64,000 bases of DNA. Origin: Prinia subflava (lineage: Eukaryota > Chordata > Aves > Passeriformes > Cisticolidae). The notes beneath the pieces were generated by a model. The model did no database searches. It saw nothing but the letters and a program-made list of their open reading frames with translations, and was not told the DNA's origin. The stretch spans positions 8,994,032 through 9,058,031 of the forward strand of contig NC_086256.1 of assembly GCF_021018805.1 (NCBI RefSeq), read 5' to 3'. The position numbers and the translations under genes were made by a program. Within the stretch, counting starts at the first letter, position 1, and the number at the start of each line of letters is the position of its first letter. Of this stretch, positions 28,158 to 42,200 are shown piece by piece.

Positions 28158-31050
28158 CTGAAAGAAACAAAGGTAAACCATTAGGCATTAGTCAGATGGA
28201 CAACGGCACCTCGAGGCAGGTCCTGCAGAACCTCTTTCTGCTAAGGAGGAATCTCTCAGTATTTAGTGTGGGATTTTCTCCCATTCATGACCTCAGTAGT
28301 GATCCTGCAAAGAAGGAAATGTACAGGGACAAAAGGTACTTGGTCAGCAGCAAGTATTTCAACACTGGAAGCATTTGTTACACAGGCCACTGGAGATAGC
28401 TGGTAACTCATTCTTGATTCACAGAATATGTGCAACTCATGCTTTACAACTCACACAAAAAGCAAAAAACAATGTAAAATACCCCAGAGTGCTTTGGATG
28501 GTCTTACCAATATCCCACCTAGCAAATAAATCCGTTATGATTATTGGCTTGGCTGTAAGAAACCAGAGCATATTCCTTAGGGCAGAGTTAAAATTACAGA
28601 GCAAAGTGTTAGCACAACTCAGCAGATCAGTGGGATTAATAATCAAACTGAAAACCTGGGATCAAAAATCTTTGTGAACACATGTGGCAGTACCACTGGA
28701 AAACTCTGCAAAGCAAGTTTCAGACTCGCCTCCACCACATCAACTCCCCTCGTTGCCATAACTTTGTTCCAGCAAGGAAAGTGACACTTCTTATGGGACA
28801 GTTCAGATTTACTTTTTCCCTGTTGGGAGTTTCAGAACTGAGCCAAATGAAGAAAGGATGTGTTCCTCCATTTGCTTCCCAGCTTGTAGTCACAAGCTCT
28901 TAGCAAACATTTAGCTCTAAACATGATAAAAGGAATTGCAATGGGCAAGGGAAACATTTTTAAATCATGGGAGCCGTGAAGAAGAGCAGCTAGATATTTA
29001 AATCTCTTTGTGATTGCCACTTCTCCTGCTGTTTAAACAGAAGAAGTGAAGTTGCTAGCAAAATCTTACAACTGACCAAGCACTACAGCTACATACATCT
29101 ACTCCTGGTACCTCCAGCTTGCTTCCTACATGGCAGAAACACTCCTGCTTACTTCAGCAGTTCCCAAAACAGGTAACTAGAATCCCATTGGTGTTGACAG
29201 GGGTGGGAGAACAGCCAGGAGCAGGGAAAGCTGAGCAGAGGCTGAGGAAGGAGCTCACTGGCTCCACTCCAGGGGTGCCCTGTGAAGCTCCAGACTGGGT
29301 TGCCCAGGCAAGGCAAAGCCTCTTTGCTTGCAGACCCCAAATGCTGACATCTGCCAGGCCCTTCGTGCACTGACTGATCTGCTGGAACTGCCCAACAATA
29401 AACACACTCGGGCTGCCAAGAGCTACAGCTTAATGCAAAAGTATTTTGCTGCCACAGGATACAGTGCATCTGACTATTATTATTTGTAACCTTATTTTAT
29501 TGCTGTTCTATAGGAAACTGGAGAACTTGATGCAGAAAAAAAATACAACTGAACTGCCAACTATAATAAACAGTAATAAAGTTGAAGCACCATTAACTGC
29601 TATTCAGGCTCTTTAGTGTACTTAAAGCATTCCTCAGAATTATCCAACTGATTCCATACAATCTCCATTTACATTCATGTATTATTCAACAACAGTCCAT
29701 CCAAAAACTGATTGCCATTGTGCACATCTCATGGAAAAACTAACAGCCTGATTTTAAGAAGCTTAAAATCCCAGTTCATGGATATTTTTAACATGTTTTC
29801 AGTTACACTATTCCAGTAACTGTTGAAAAAACCAGAATATTCAACTCCAACATTAATACCAGATAATCATTGTTTACATTAGCACAAAATCTTTCTTGCA
29901 GCATGAAATTCCTGAGTATTCTAGTGTAATATATATTACTATGTAACAAATAGTAGAAAAGAAAATCCTGGGTATTTTAGTATCAAATATAGTGTAAGAA
30001 TTTAGGCTCTCGCTCAGTAAAAACCGCTAGTGCAGTGAGAAAGCAGAGCTCCATTCTCTACAGTTGTATCTCTTTGCTAAAGAGAGTTCCTGAAGCACAT
30101 TTTACCACAGCAATGTCTGGAGCTGGCTATGGAAACTTGGTATATTTAAACCACAGCATAACAGGGGAAGTGAACTGTCCCAAACTCAGTTTTTTAACTG
30201 CTTGCCTGCATTTTCCCAATTGAACAGAGTTTTACAAACCCATTTTCTTCGCTGTCTTTGCCAAGACAAGGAGCCAAAAGTGAAGGGGTTAAGGGGATGG
30301 AGAGCAAGCACAGCTGAGAACCCTTAAAATAGGTCAGGTTTACACAAATGTACCCAGAGGAAGGAATGGCTTGGAGTGAAAACCTAGCCCCAAGTTGGGA
30401 ATAAAACATTATTCTCTTTGCACCCTCAGCATTGGATAACTTTTAATTTTCCTGGATCTCGCATCTGCAAAAGAGAAACACCACTTGGGTCTGTTTAGCC
30501 ATTGCTATGACTTACGTGTGTTGGCAGTAAGGCAAAGCTTAAACACAGAGGCTAAAAACACAACACCCAACTTCTCAAATTCATGTTCCATGTTGAGAAA
30601 AATATACAAGTACAATCATACTCTCTGCTGGCTGAAGAGAGCTCTTTGAATATAGAGAAAAAGCTTTTGACAGATGTAGAAATCCTAGAGGAAATGCAGA
30701 ACAAGAGTGATGAAGTTCTGGTAGTCACTAAAACAAAAAAAGGGTGAAGAGTGGAGTTAACAAGCAGATTTCTGTGGGATGACCTCTCCCCCAACAAGTC
30801 ACTACGACAGCATTTGAGCACCTCCTAACGAACAGCTAAATATGAAGGAAGCAAAGCTGGCTTTAAGCAGGGCTTAGTGCCAAAGAAATTCAAACTAGTC
30901 AGTTTAAGTGTTGGCAGAAACAGTTCCACTCAAAAAAAAATATTTCCTGGAAGGTTCATTTTAGCCAGACAGACAGTGCTGGGCTCAAAAGTGAGCTACC
31001 AGGCCAATGATAATGAGAAGATCATATTGTTAATCCTGTAAATTGCATTA

Positions 31051-31075
31051 ATTATTATTTATTATTATTTATTAT
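31051..31075. repeat. ATT-rich simple repeat
   Basis: The decamer attattattt occurs twice in tandem and then a half unit. It is an intronic simple repeat with no sign of function. Confidence 0.85.
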
Positions 31076-31749
31076 CGTTGGTGAATTCTCAAAACAGTAC
31101 TGTATGTCTTCCTGTTTAAAAATTAATTCAATCTACATAAGAAAACAGGAGTAATAGGAGAAAGTAAAAGGGGAAAAAGGTTGCCTATATCTTACTTTTC
31201 AACTAGAAAAAAAATCAGGTTTTAACCAGTCCAGAGAGATTTCAAGCATTATTATTTGTTTATAAGCCAAAGTTTTGCCATTTTCATTAAACACAAGGTG
31301 AGCCCTGCACCCTGAACCTCCTGTCCTCTCACAATTTGCTATGGGTCTTGTTAACCTTTTACTGTTGTTTTTTTTTTCTCAGATCTCACTTCATAATTTC
31401 AGAGAGCAAATCCCCTCCAGGTCTTCCAGTTTAGGCGAGACACGATTTTAAAAGCGCAGAGTTTCTGTAGGGCCCAGAGCTGTAGGGCTGAGCTCCAGCC
31501 CATGCAGAGATCTGGAGGTGGTGCCCTCCCTGCCCCGGTCGAACACCCACACAGCCAAACTTGAGTCTAGAAACCTGTGAGAACACAGGAACACCTCAAA
31601 GCAATTCTGAAAACACATAGTAAAATGGATATTTTATATCAAAATAGTTGAAACAATGCCTTTGCATTACTATGGAAATAGAGCTTTTACTCTGTTTCTG
31701 GAGTTCACCTCTCTGCTTGCAGTAAAAATATCGTTTGTTACGTGTACCA

Positions 31750-31980
31750 AAGTGTCCCCAGCGCGTTCCTGAAACCGAACACTGCAGGACATCGGACGTG
31801 GCTCTGGAAACTGGACACTGCTTTTGGACCCACTGAAATGTGCCCCCGAGCCAGCACCCTCGCCCAGAGTTATTTCTGAGCACATTTGGCCTTGTACCTG
31901 CAACCTGCACGCAGCCCCCAGCTCTTCATCTCCACCCCAACCAATCTCCTCCTCCTCCTGACCCACAGACGAGCCCAGGG
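31750..31980. other. GC-richer intronic patch with clustered CpGs
   Basis: Seen: within the 17 kb intron this stretch is clearly richer in G+C and CpG than its neighbours (for example agcgcgttc, aaccgaac, atcggacgtgg, cctcgccc). Open frames on both strands result from composition and show no known protein. It may be a regulatory element or just a composition fluctuation; the evidence is weak. Confidence 0.35.
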
Positions 31981-32488
31981 CAAGCCTCTAAAATGAATAC
32001 CAAGTGTGCACCTTGTTTCATGTGCCTGTTCAGTCTGTAAAGAAATCAATGACTCAGTTTCAGCATAAATCGATATTTGATTCTTTATTTGAGCAGTTTA
32101 CTCAGGGGACATCTTCAACTCACTGAGCAAAAGTGATTAATGCCCATGATGCCTCTGTGTAATGAAAGTGAGGGCTACAGAAAAAAGCAATGTAAATATA
32201 AATAACCAACCACTACTATCAAGAAATTTCATATTGATGCTGGTTATTATAAATGAATAATGATAAGGAACATTCTCAAAATCTATCTGAATTTATAGGC
32301 CTGGAGGAATTTCTCGTAGCTGAAGCTGCTGGCGTATGTAAGTAAACAAGATAACACTGATTGCACAAACCTTCTCATTGACTTTGACAGAAATCGACTA
32401 GAAGAATAAGATGTAAGGAAAAGCATAGCTTAAATCCCATTTTGGTAACTACTCATGAAGGCATTTTATTCATATTAGTGATTTGTCG

Positions 32489-32542
32489 TAGAATCACTAA
32501 GATTGGAAAAGATCTACAAGATCATCAAGCCCAACCTCAACC
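32489..32542 (-). mobile_element. CR1-like LINE 3' remnant (reverse orientation)
   Basis: Seen: gtagaatcactaagattgg followed by aaaagatctacaagatcatc and aagcccaacctcaacc. This follows the reverse complement of the common avian CR1 3' terminus (AGAATCA, then TTGGAAAAGA, then AGATCATCAAG, then CCAACC). Only about 55 bp survives, so assignment to a CR1 subfamily is not possible. Confidence 0.65.
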
Positions 32543-35500
32543 AAAGATATAATTTTAGAATTTTATAAACTACCTCAGGTTGTCAGAGTGCCAGATTAAC
32601 TCTTGCACTAACTTCTTTCAAAGTAGCATTTCAGAAGCCAAACATCAGACTTGTCCAGATTTGACACTCCATTTAATGACCTAAAATCCCTATGAAATGG
32701 GATCCAAAATTCAGAGCAATCATATCTACAAGAGTTATCTGTGGTTACATATTTTCCTAAAATGTAATATCACCTAACCAAACTTCACCAGATTCTCCTC
32801 TGATGTTACAGAAGTTTGGTTTCAGTTGATTTGCTTTACAAAGAGTTCTTTATGAGAAACAGACATTTTGGAAATGAAAATAAGTATTTAAAATTTTTAT
32901 TCACAATGACAGAAAATTTACAAAATCCAAAATCTGCATGTCAATGAATGCAGCAGCTGCACAGCAATGTTAACTAGATGTGGAAGTTATCGTCTTAATT
33001 ATAGTAATTCAAAGATGGAAGCAATTTTGTAAGCTTTAGCACTACCAACAACAGGGATAATTAGTTCTCTAAAATAGATAAGTAAGCATCTGGTTCAACT
33101 GATTTCTTTTTTTTTTCCACATTCAAGAATACTTTAAAAGTTATTCATCCTAGAATAACTGGGGAAAGAAGTGTTATTATTCATGGTGTAGGTTTGGGGG
33201 GTTGCACATTCCTACAATAAACACTTCTTTTGTTGTAAAGAAATACAATTACACACAGTTAAGGATGGAAGCACGAGTCCAACAAGCAACTTCTTAAAGA
33301 CTGCAGACAGAGTCTCCACCATAACAGGCATAGAATTACCTTCTTCCTAACATCACCTAGGAAAAAAGCAGTTTTCCTGTCATTAAAGTCCCAAGAGCAA
33401 GGAAAAATCCTGAATTTGGATTCCTTCCTGGTTATTTTGTCCAGACTAAGCAACTAAGAAGCTTTCGTCCAGTCCATCTCCGGACAATCTGTACCTGCCA
33501 TTCACTCCTTTATAAAATCAATCCCTAACTCCCATGATCTTGAGACTGGATTACAGTATTCCTGTTTCCACCATCTTTCTGAAGAACTTCAAATAGGATT
33601 GAACTTTGGAACCTAAATAAAGGCAACAATGAAAACCAACTGCCTGAGTGCAGGGTCCTCTTCCACAGAAAGTTTTCTACAATTTAATTACTACAAACAC
33701 AGAAACAGACGCAAGTTGTTCAGCAAGCCAGGCTCTACACAAATTTGCACTGCCCATTGTTTTGAAGCCCATGAGACAGAATAAACTGGACAAAAAAAGA
33801 AGGGCACGGAGGAAAAAGATGTGGCTAACTTGTGAAGTGTGGCTGCACTTCTGTACAGATATCCAGAGAGTGCATGGGGGTAAAACACACAAAGGACATC
33901 ATTTTCCATAATGCCACCACACCTTTCAGTGTGCTACCAAACACATTAACTGAGGTGAACACAGAGCCAAGCAATGTAAGACTTACAAAGCAAGGAGTAA
34001 AACGGGTGCAGATGGTTCTTTTGTTTTAAGGAAAATTAACATCTTTGTACTTAGGAATTAACTTATTGCATGAAAGACCATTTTCCTTTCATCTAAACCA
34101 AGCTATATGTTGGACAAGCCCTCGTACTTCATTTAGAGCTCAAATTGAAGAAGCAGCATCACTGCAAGCTAAGAAAATACAAAAGAAAAGGCTGAAATTG
34201 CCAGTGAACACCAAATTTATGTCTAATTTGCCTAATGCTTGAGGCTGGTGCACACCTGCTTACACCACACTGTACAGTCCAGACCTTTTGCATTATTAAC
34301 AACATAGGAACAACTCTGCAAAGCCAAACAAAATGAGATGTCACAACAAATTACAATGACTGGTACAGCCATTCTCAACTACACAAACCCACTTTATTCT
34401 GAACACACTCCAAGCCTATCTTTGTTTTGGCATAAAAGAACAAAATTATGAAAAAAAATCTCTGATTATGGAAGAGAGACCCCAGAATAAATATAGACAT
34501 TATTTAATGGGCAAAAACATAAAACAAACCTTCTCAAGCACTCCTATCTCCTCCTTCAGTTGTGTTATGCATTATACTGCCATGAAGTTACATCACGAAG
34601 TGTGAAAGGCTGATTGAATGAAAGCTAAGCATAACTGCATACTTTCATTTCCCATTTCCTCCAAATCTATTATTAAATGCTTCACGTAGCATGGCTGCTT
34701 TTTAAATAAGTCTCTACTTGGCAATTCCCACAGAAGATAGTTTATCACGTTTCTTTTCCTCCAAAAAATTCAAGCAAACAAATTCCAGAATGAAATGACA
34801 AAGTGATTTTATATTGTTTCAAATCCTCTAAGCGTGGAGCGTACAATTACATACAGGTGTGCAATATAACAAACCTACTCTAGACACTCTCCCCAAAGAT
34901 GCATCCAAGAAACAAAACAAATGAGCTGAAAATAAAAAGAAATTTTCCATGTTTAATGTAAATGTTACATAAAATAATATGAAAGCTCATTTGGTTGCTT
35001 TGTAGCACAAAATATGAATATTTTGTCCTCTTCATTTTGTTTCAGAGCATTTTCTCAGTTTAAGAATCAAAAAATACTACAAATTAGCTCATTATCAGCT
35101 ACCTGCGGTTCCAAACCTCAGCATGAGGATTAATTACTGATCTAATTTTAAATCTATTCTAACAGTACACTGTTCTAGAATTAATCTCCAGACTGTCTGA
35201 GGAGAGGCCTCTACTGCACAGAACACAGATTTTTCACACAGCCAAACAGGGTGGCAACATTCTGAACAAGACTAGGATGTTTGCAATCAAATTATTTGTA
35301 CATTTTAAAAATATACGTTCTTGAGGTGCTCTCCTGAGCTCCACTGGAAAGGTTTTCCTCTGTTGGTAAGATTCATATTTCCAGCTATGAAGACCAACAA
35401 TACCAACCTCACTGCAGAGTGTCAGGGTTTGTGCTTGCCTGGCAGAATGTGACACTCATGATGTGCTTTCCCACCAGCTGGAACCACAGCTCTGCTGTGG

Positions 35501-38500
35501 CTTTCAGACAAATGCTGGGCCGTGCTTCCACCCCTGGTGCCTCTGCTGTTTTGCACATGAGCCTCACTCACTGCCATCCTCACCTCTGCAACATCAACTT
35601 TCTTAAGCATCACCCAGCATATTTAACTTGCAAGCAGCTTCCAGCATATTAGAGCACAGACAGTCCTCAACAGAACATGGCACTGCATCTGGACAAACAA
35701 GCCAGAGGAGCAGACAACAAAGAGAGCACGTTGTTAGACAATAAACCCACTCCCCTGGTCCTCATCTGCAACCAATTCCACACCATTTCAGGTAGCTTTC
35801 TGTAAAATCACCATGCCTCAATTTTTCAGTTCTAGATATCTTTTGACAGATAGGCTTTCTAGATATTTTGGATTTAACTCAGAAACTAAATGGACCTTTT
35901 AAAAAATACCCAAAAAACAAGGTAAGCTGCAACATATATGCTATCATGCCTTGCACCACTGATACATCAACGCTCTCATCACTGCTACCTCTCTGATCCA
36001 GGCACTGCCCTAACCATTGCCTGCTATGAGAATTGTGCTCTTTTACCTTATTGGGATTCCCTTTTGCCTTTCTTAATTTTGCAGAATTTGAAAATATAAA
36101 AAAATATTCATTGAATGGGTAAACAATTCTCAATTTCATCCCCAGTTGCAAAGTGTATAGATAATGACATAGATCCAGAAAATCAAGGTCTCAATCTGCC
36201 TACCTTGCAATGATCATTAAAGTTTATACTTTGCTTCTAAACTTAGAAGGTGAGAATTTGCTTTCTATTTTCATTGCCAAGATCCTCTCCTTCCTAAAGC
36301 AAGAATGTTTCCCAACTCTTAGCAGCTTCTTACAAAATAAAACCAAAAGAAAAATATCAGCATCAACTTCATAAAATTTGAAAAAAAGAACAGGATACTT
36401 CTAAAAGACAATTCAAAGAAGAAAGGTTCATCTCCTCAAGAGAGGAAAACCACTTTTCTGTGAAAGTACTGAGGTACATATATACATGTACATACAAACA
36501 TTCAGCCTCTAAAGGCCTTCAAACAAAAGTATTGAAAACAATTCGTTGCTCATGTTTGCACACACACAAAGATGGGAGAAAAATCCTCAAAAACATCTCT
36601 AAAAAATAACAGTAAAGCATGAGCATAGTAAAGTAGACTGATAATAGTCCAGTGGACATACAAAGAAAATATTTGGGCTTAACAAACCTGTAATCTCAGA
36701 AGGCAGGCTACAAAACCTTTGACATCCAGGACTAAGCTTAGACAGGAAAATGCCATGCTCTGCCTGCCTGGACTCAACCAAGGCTGAGCAGAACAATTCC
36801 CTACCAGGGCAAGGCAAAGGTGAGATGTGTTTGCCCACGTGGTGCTTTAATTCAAAACAGACACAGAGGGAGAATACTGATTGCTCAGGTTGTTCCCTTC
36901 AGCTTTGGAAGAAGAAAAGCTGCTTGAGACCTTTCTAATCAATGCACTCCCTGAACAGCAGAGAGGGAAATGAGGCTACCGAGATAAGAGTTGGCTCTAA
37001 ACATCAAAGAAGGGGGCAGACAGGAGCTGAAGTTCTGGGGACATTGAAAATGCTCAGTGTAGCCACTAAAACTGGTGTAAATTCATGTAAAGAGATACAG
37101 TGCAGTGTTGAAATAAAGCATTCATTTTATGTGCTCCTTACTCCCTTACAGAGACAGGTCTGTCGATAAACCAGTGTCCTGGATAAAAACAACACACTTA
37201 AAAAGACATGAAAAAATTATTTACAAAAACAGATAGCTAAACTGCAGCATATATCAGATCAAATAAGCTGACTACTAAAATATAAGAAAATACACCTGCA
37301 GAAGACATTTCATGTTAATGGAGCAACAAAACCACCAAGGGCAGAAGAGGGGGAGGCCCTGGGTGCAGATCCTGCCCTGGCACACAGAGCAGCCCTCAGA
37401 TCTGCAGCACGGGGAAGTTTCTGGAACAATCAAGCCTGATTACATGTTAAACCTCATTCTTTTGTGTGAAGCCTACTGCTGAGCCAAATGTTCATTATCC
37501 AACAGCCACCAATTTTTCATACAAGGATGGCTGTTCCCATTTAATAACTACACAAATGTGTACTACAAATAGATACACACAGGGTTTTGAAATTTTAGAG
37601 GACTGAAGCTGGAACAACCATTCACAAAACTGAGCAGAAGAAAAACACAAACATTAGGAGTCACAAGTTGACAGCTAAAGCTTGTACCAGCAGTACATCC
37701 AAAGGGTGAAGCAGTTCACCACTGCCAAGAAAGGGTACTTGTTTTAAGAGCTGTTCCACTTAAGAAGGCTGAAAAGTAAAATCCCAGTTACAGTAAGATG
37801 GTCAAGAGCAGTACATACAAACATATGAATGGATGGTACCAGAGATAACAAAAAGAAATTGCAAAAAAAAAAAGCAAGAAAAAACTAAAACCTGCTAAAA
37901 CCAGAGCCATAATTTACACAGTTGTTAAAAAAGCAGATATTTAATAAATGTACCTCATGTAAAATTGGATCAGAATGCAAGCAAAGAAACTGCTAAAAGC
38001 TTTTTGAATGCTTTATGTACTTATTCATAACTAAAGGAACTAAAAAAATGTGTGCATTATTTTTACAAATGATGTCTAATAAACTTTAGCAGATACTCAC
38101 AAGCACAGGAAAACACTGCCCAAATTTTCTCTGAGACAAAGTGGGGAAAGATAGGGCTGTTAAACAACATTAGCCTATTTCTGTATAAGTAAAAATTGTT
38201 GTAGAATTCATTTCTGGGAGCCATGTATTGTGAAATCCCAGCATTCTTGCTGCCTCAGTTCTGTTTTGCCCAGTCTGAAACCAGCATGGCCAGCAAGAAA
38301 ACAAATGAGACCCATGAAAATTGCAGAACATACACAAATGAAGACACAGAGGAAGACAAATGCAAACACTTAGGGAGAGTCAGGTATTCAAATTCCATAG
38401 CAATCATGCTTAATTTAAATTAGGTCTGTTAATTGTAACCTCCTAATTTATCATGCAATCAAGACTGGAAAAGAATTACAGAACAGGAAAACGCACAATA

Positions 38501-39096
38501 TACTGGAAATAAGTAATTTCAAATGCCATTGCAGGATTCAAGCTCGCTTCCTCAGAGAACAAAGATTCAGGGAAAGACTGTTCTCATGGGTGCCTGCAGA
38601 AGATTTTTTATCTCACGTCACTGTGAGTCTCTCCTCTGGCACATGCTCACTGCCAGTGTCGCATAATACCAGAAGTAACTCCTTCAACATCAAACAGAAC
38701 ACGTCAAGTGACGTTTACATCTTCTATTAAATTCTGAAGGAGTTTAAATCATGTGCTTAGTGCTACGTAAACACAGCAGGCAGTAATGAATATGGGGAGG
38801 CATCATACCGATACATAAGCACAACATTTGCTTAGATTTTCAGTACATGACTAAGCTTTGTCCTCATATAAAACATGACAGTTGAGGCATTTTTGTGGAA
38901 AGATATTGATTGGTTAAGCTAACAATCTCAAAACACATCCAACTTACTGCATAGCCATCATTGCCTAAAATGATAGACAAAGGAGACTGGTATCAGGTGG
39001 TTTGGATTTCATATCTGGCACAGCATTCCCCTGCATAGGACTTGTAAACATCCCCCTTCTGAATCCCAGTTCTCTAGACCCTTCTACCTTCAGCTG

Positions 39097-39200
39097 ACAC
39101 AAAATCAAAACAAAACAAAACCAACCCCCCCCAAAAAAACACACACAAAAAAGAAAAAAACCCCACCGAACAAATGAAAAAACCCAACCCCAGCAGAACA
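39097..39200. repeat. A/C-rich low-complexity tract
   Basis: About 100 bp made almost wholly of A and C on the plus strand: caaaacaaaacaaaacc, a run of eight C, acacacac, and aaaaaaacccc blocks. It resembles an expanded, decayed poly-A or simple repeat; no retroposon body is recognisable upstream. Confidence 0.8.
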
Positions 39201-42200
39201 GTCCCTAAAACTAAAATTTTAAGAGGCCTGGAATAACTTATTATATTTCACTACAGAGGTATGTTTCATTTGACCAGCAATTCTACTCTAAAGAACACTT
39301 AGGTATTAATCTGTAGTCCTCAAAATAATAGAGAAAAATAAGATAATTGGGCTATGAGTGGAAAAAAACTATTCAGGGATTATGTGATAATTAGCTACAA
39401 ATGTAGAATCCAATAACTTCAAAGGTGTTTTCCTTAATGATTTGAAAAGATGTTAATTGCTGAAAATAGTAACCAAAATGGTGGCCAATACAATGTGTGG
39501 AGCACCCCAATGAAAACTAAGTAATTTTTCTCCAGGTAGGTGTCTGGTGATAGAAGATGACATCCCATACAGTGTATTTCTCAGTTCCTTAAGTAAGGTC
39601 TCCTTTTTATAACAAACATTTGGCTCTAAGGTGTACAGTTCCTCATTCATAGTCAACATTCAGCTGCCAGTAAAGTAACAGGAATCCCAAGTGCACCAAA
39701 GAACATCTCTGAGTCTGCTCCTGACCACGATCTCACACCTCTCCGAAGAACAGGGGCCTGCAAGGGGAACATCCTGGCATGGGCAGAGGCTCCTCACATC
39801 CAGATACGTCTCCAAGTCCATCCCAGAGCTTGAGGCTGGTGGGCACTCAGATTTAAAATGGGCTTGTCAGAGACAAAGAACAGTCAAAATAAGCAGATGC
39901 ACAGACTCGGTAAGGATTCCAACACCCAAATGTGTCGACTTCAATTAAACACAAGAACTGCACATTTCCAGGCCAATCACGTGCCTGCATGTACTCTCTG
40001 TCTTACTTCCCACAGTAGAACAGACCTGATCTGAGCATCCTCTGTAATGTTCAGGATCTCCCTTTTCCTCATGCCTCTCCTCAAACCAGTCTTACCCCAG
40101 TATTTCATTTGGCTCACTTAAAACACCAGTGCAAAATTATTTTACACTCAGCAGTCTTGTTCACGTTAAGGATCCAAATAATTCATGAAATTGTCTGTAA
40201 TTTGTGTGTTGCTTCGTTTCCTCTCCACAAAGGTTTTGACTTGAAAAACTGGTTTGTCCTGGGTAATAGCCAAATGTTCATACAAGAGAGTTTCGATGTG
40301 AACAAAAAGCTTTCAAGGCTCAAAACTTCAGTGTTAACCCTCTAAGACCCTTTCCCCAGGTTTTAGTCAAGCAGGGAAACTGCCAACAGTATTCAAAATG
40401 AACATAAAATATGATTTACACAGAATCCCTCATAAATCAGAAATTACAAACAGTCTGGGTGGATTGCCTGAATCACTACAAATATTTGGGGGTTTTAGGA
40501 GGACCTTCCTTCCATTCACTGGACCAGCCTCTTTCATTGTATTTAAGAAGTGCAAATATTCTGTAATGGAGAGTGTATTGGAAACTCCCCAAAACTCACC
40601 CATTAGTGAGCAAAACATCCATTACATTTCCATGCAATCCAACAAACTATTGTCATAAAGAGATTTTCAGAAGATAAAGTGGAAATTTTTCTCCCCCAAG
40701 CAGTGCTTTTGTCCTAAGGCCATATTGAAATACCTAGCAGAAGTAATTTGAATGAAATTTCCTCTCCAATTATGAGTGTCAGGAGGTTATTTAATATGCT
40801 GAGCTAGGCAAAAAAAAATTGAGCTAAGTATTAACAAAAGCATCAGATTTCCAGGTCTTCCCCATCCTTCCCAACATAAGGGAAACATTTTTTATGTTAT
40901 TCATTTAAACAAGGAAATGTGTGGCGTGACAGCTGTCACTTTAAAGTTAATTATAGTATAGAGTCACATTTTTAATGCTAGCTTTATGTTACCACAAAAA
41001 AGTAAGTATTCTGCTAGCATCAAACTATTTGTTTTTCTTCAAAGTGACAATGTATATACGGAGTAGGTGGCATCCTTCAGACACACAGAGCTTTTAACGT
41101 CAATCTGGATGAATCAGCATATAAAAGACATTGAATACATTTGGGGGGATATGTATGGACTCACTGTCTAACGTGGTCCTGTTATGGCAGCTGAAAAGTT
41201 ACCAGAAAAACACCAGTGCATCAGAAAGCACCACTGATCACCTGATTATTTCCATTTACTCATTTACATCCCAGTCAAAGGTGGTTTCTCTCACTGTTTG
41301 TGACTATTTCAATAATGAATAGCATTTTTCTTAGTTACCAAGGAACTGCTTGTAATGAAATACAATGATTTCCATAGAATCACTGATCTTAGAGGTGTTT
41401 TGCTACTTAAAGATTGCTTTACACTTTATAAGCAGTTAATTCTTGTGATTTTAACAAATTATTGTATCACTAAAGCCCTTTCACTGAAAGGAAAAGAGGA
41501 AAGACAATTAAAGCATCAATGCCAATTGTGGATACAAATTCAAGATGTCCTTCCTCACAGAAATCCACCTTTTTCATCCTCCAGAATTATCTTTCAAGTC
41601 ACTTAGACACACAAATCTCCCATCTTAACTTTGCAAAGAGAAAGTCACTAAACGAAAGTGAAATCATTAAAACCCACAGTCACAGTCTGTTCCACCCAGA
41701 GAGGATTAAAATGAAAAGATGAGGAAACATTAGAAATCAGCATTCTAAGTCAGTTTTACAAGACCAACAAACACTCACTTGCACAATTCTACAGTGCTGT
41801 TAGCATCAAATTGCAAGGGAATATTCAAGATATGCCCAAAGTGTAAAGAAACAACAGGACTTAAATCCAGAGACATTTAATTTAAATACGTCAGAACTAC
41901 GCTTTATCTTTCCATAATCCAATTTCAATAGGCAATGCCTCAGTAGAGCTGATATCAGAATACCAGCCCCTTATGCCCTTTGAACCAAGGAGTTCTCATA
42001 TTTCTCCTATAGTTTAAACTCATAAATATTTATACAGAACCAGTTTGACAGGTAAATGTGATTTATGTTTATGTCACCCCTCCCATGAGAAACTTATGTA
42101 TTTACAGTTTGCTCTTGACTTTCTCTATCCTTCCGGGAATAGGCTGCAGAAGAAACAATTCAGCCACTTTGACCGGAGCAGCAGATGGTTCACTTTTCCA

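Noticed and set aside
29750..29770. 9-bp stem with 3-nt loop resembling a bacterial terminator
   Set aside because: This is eukaryotic intron DNA. The stem is A/T-rich and short, so chance is the simpler explanation.
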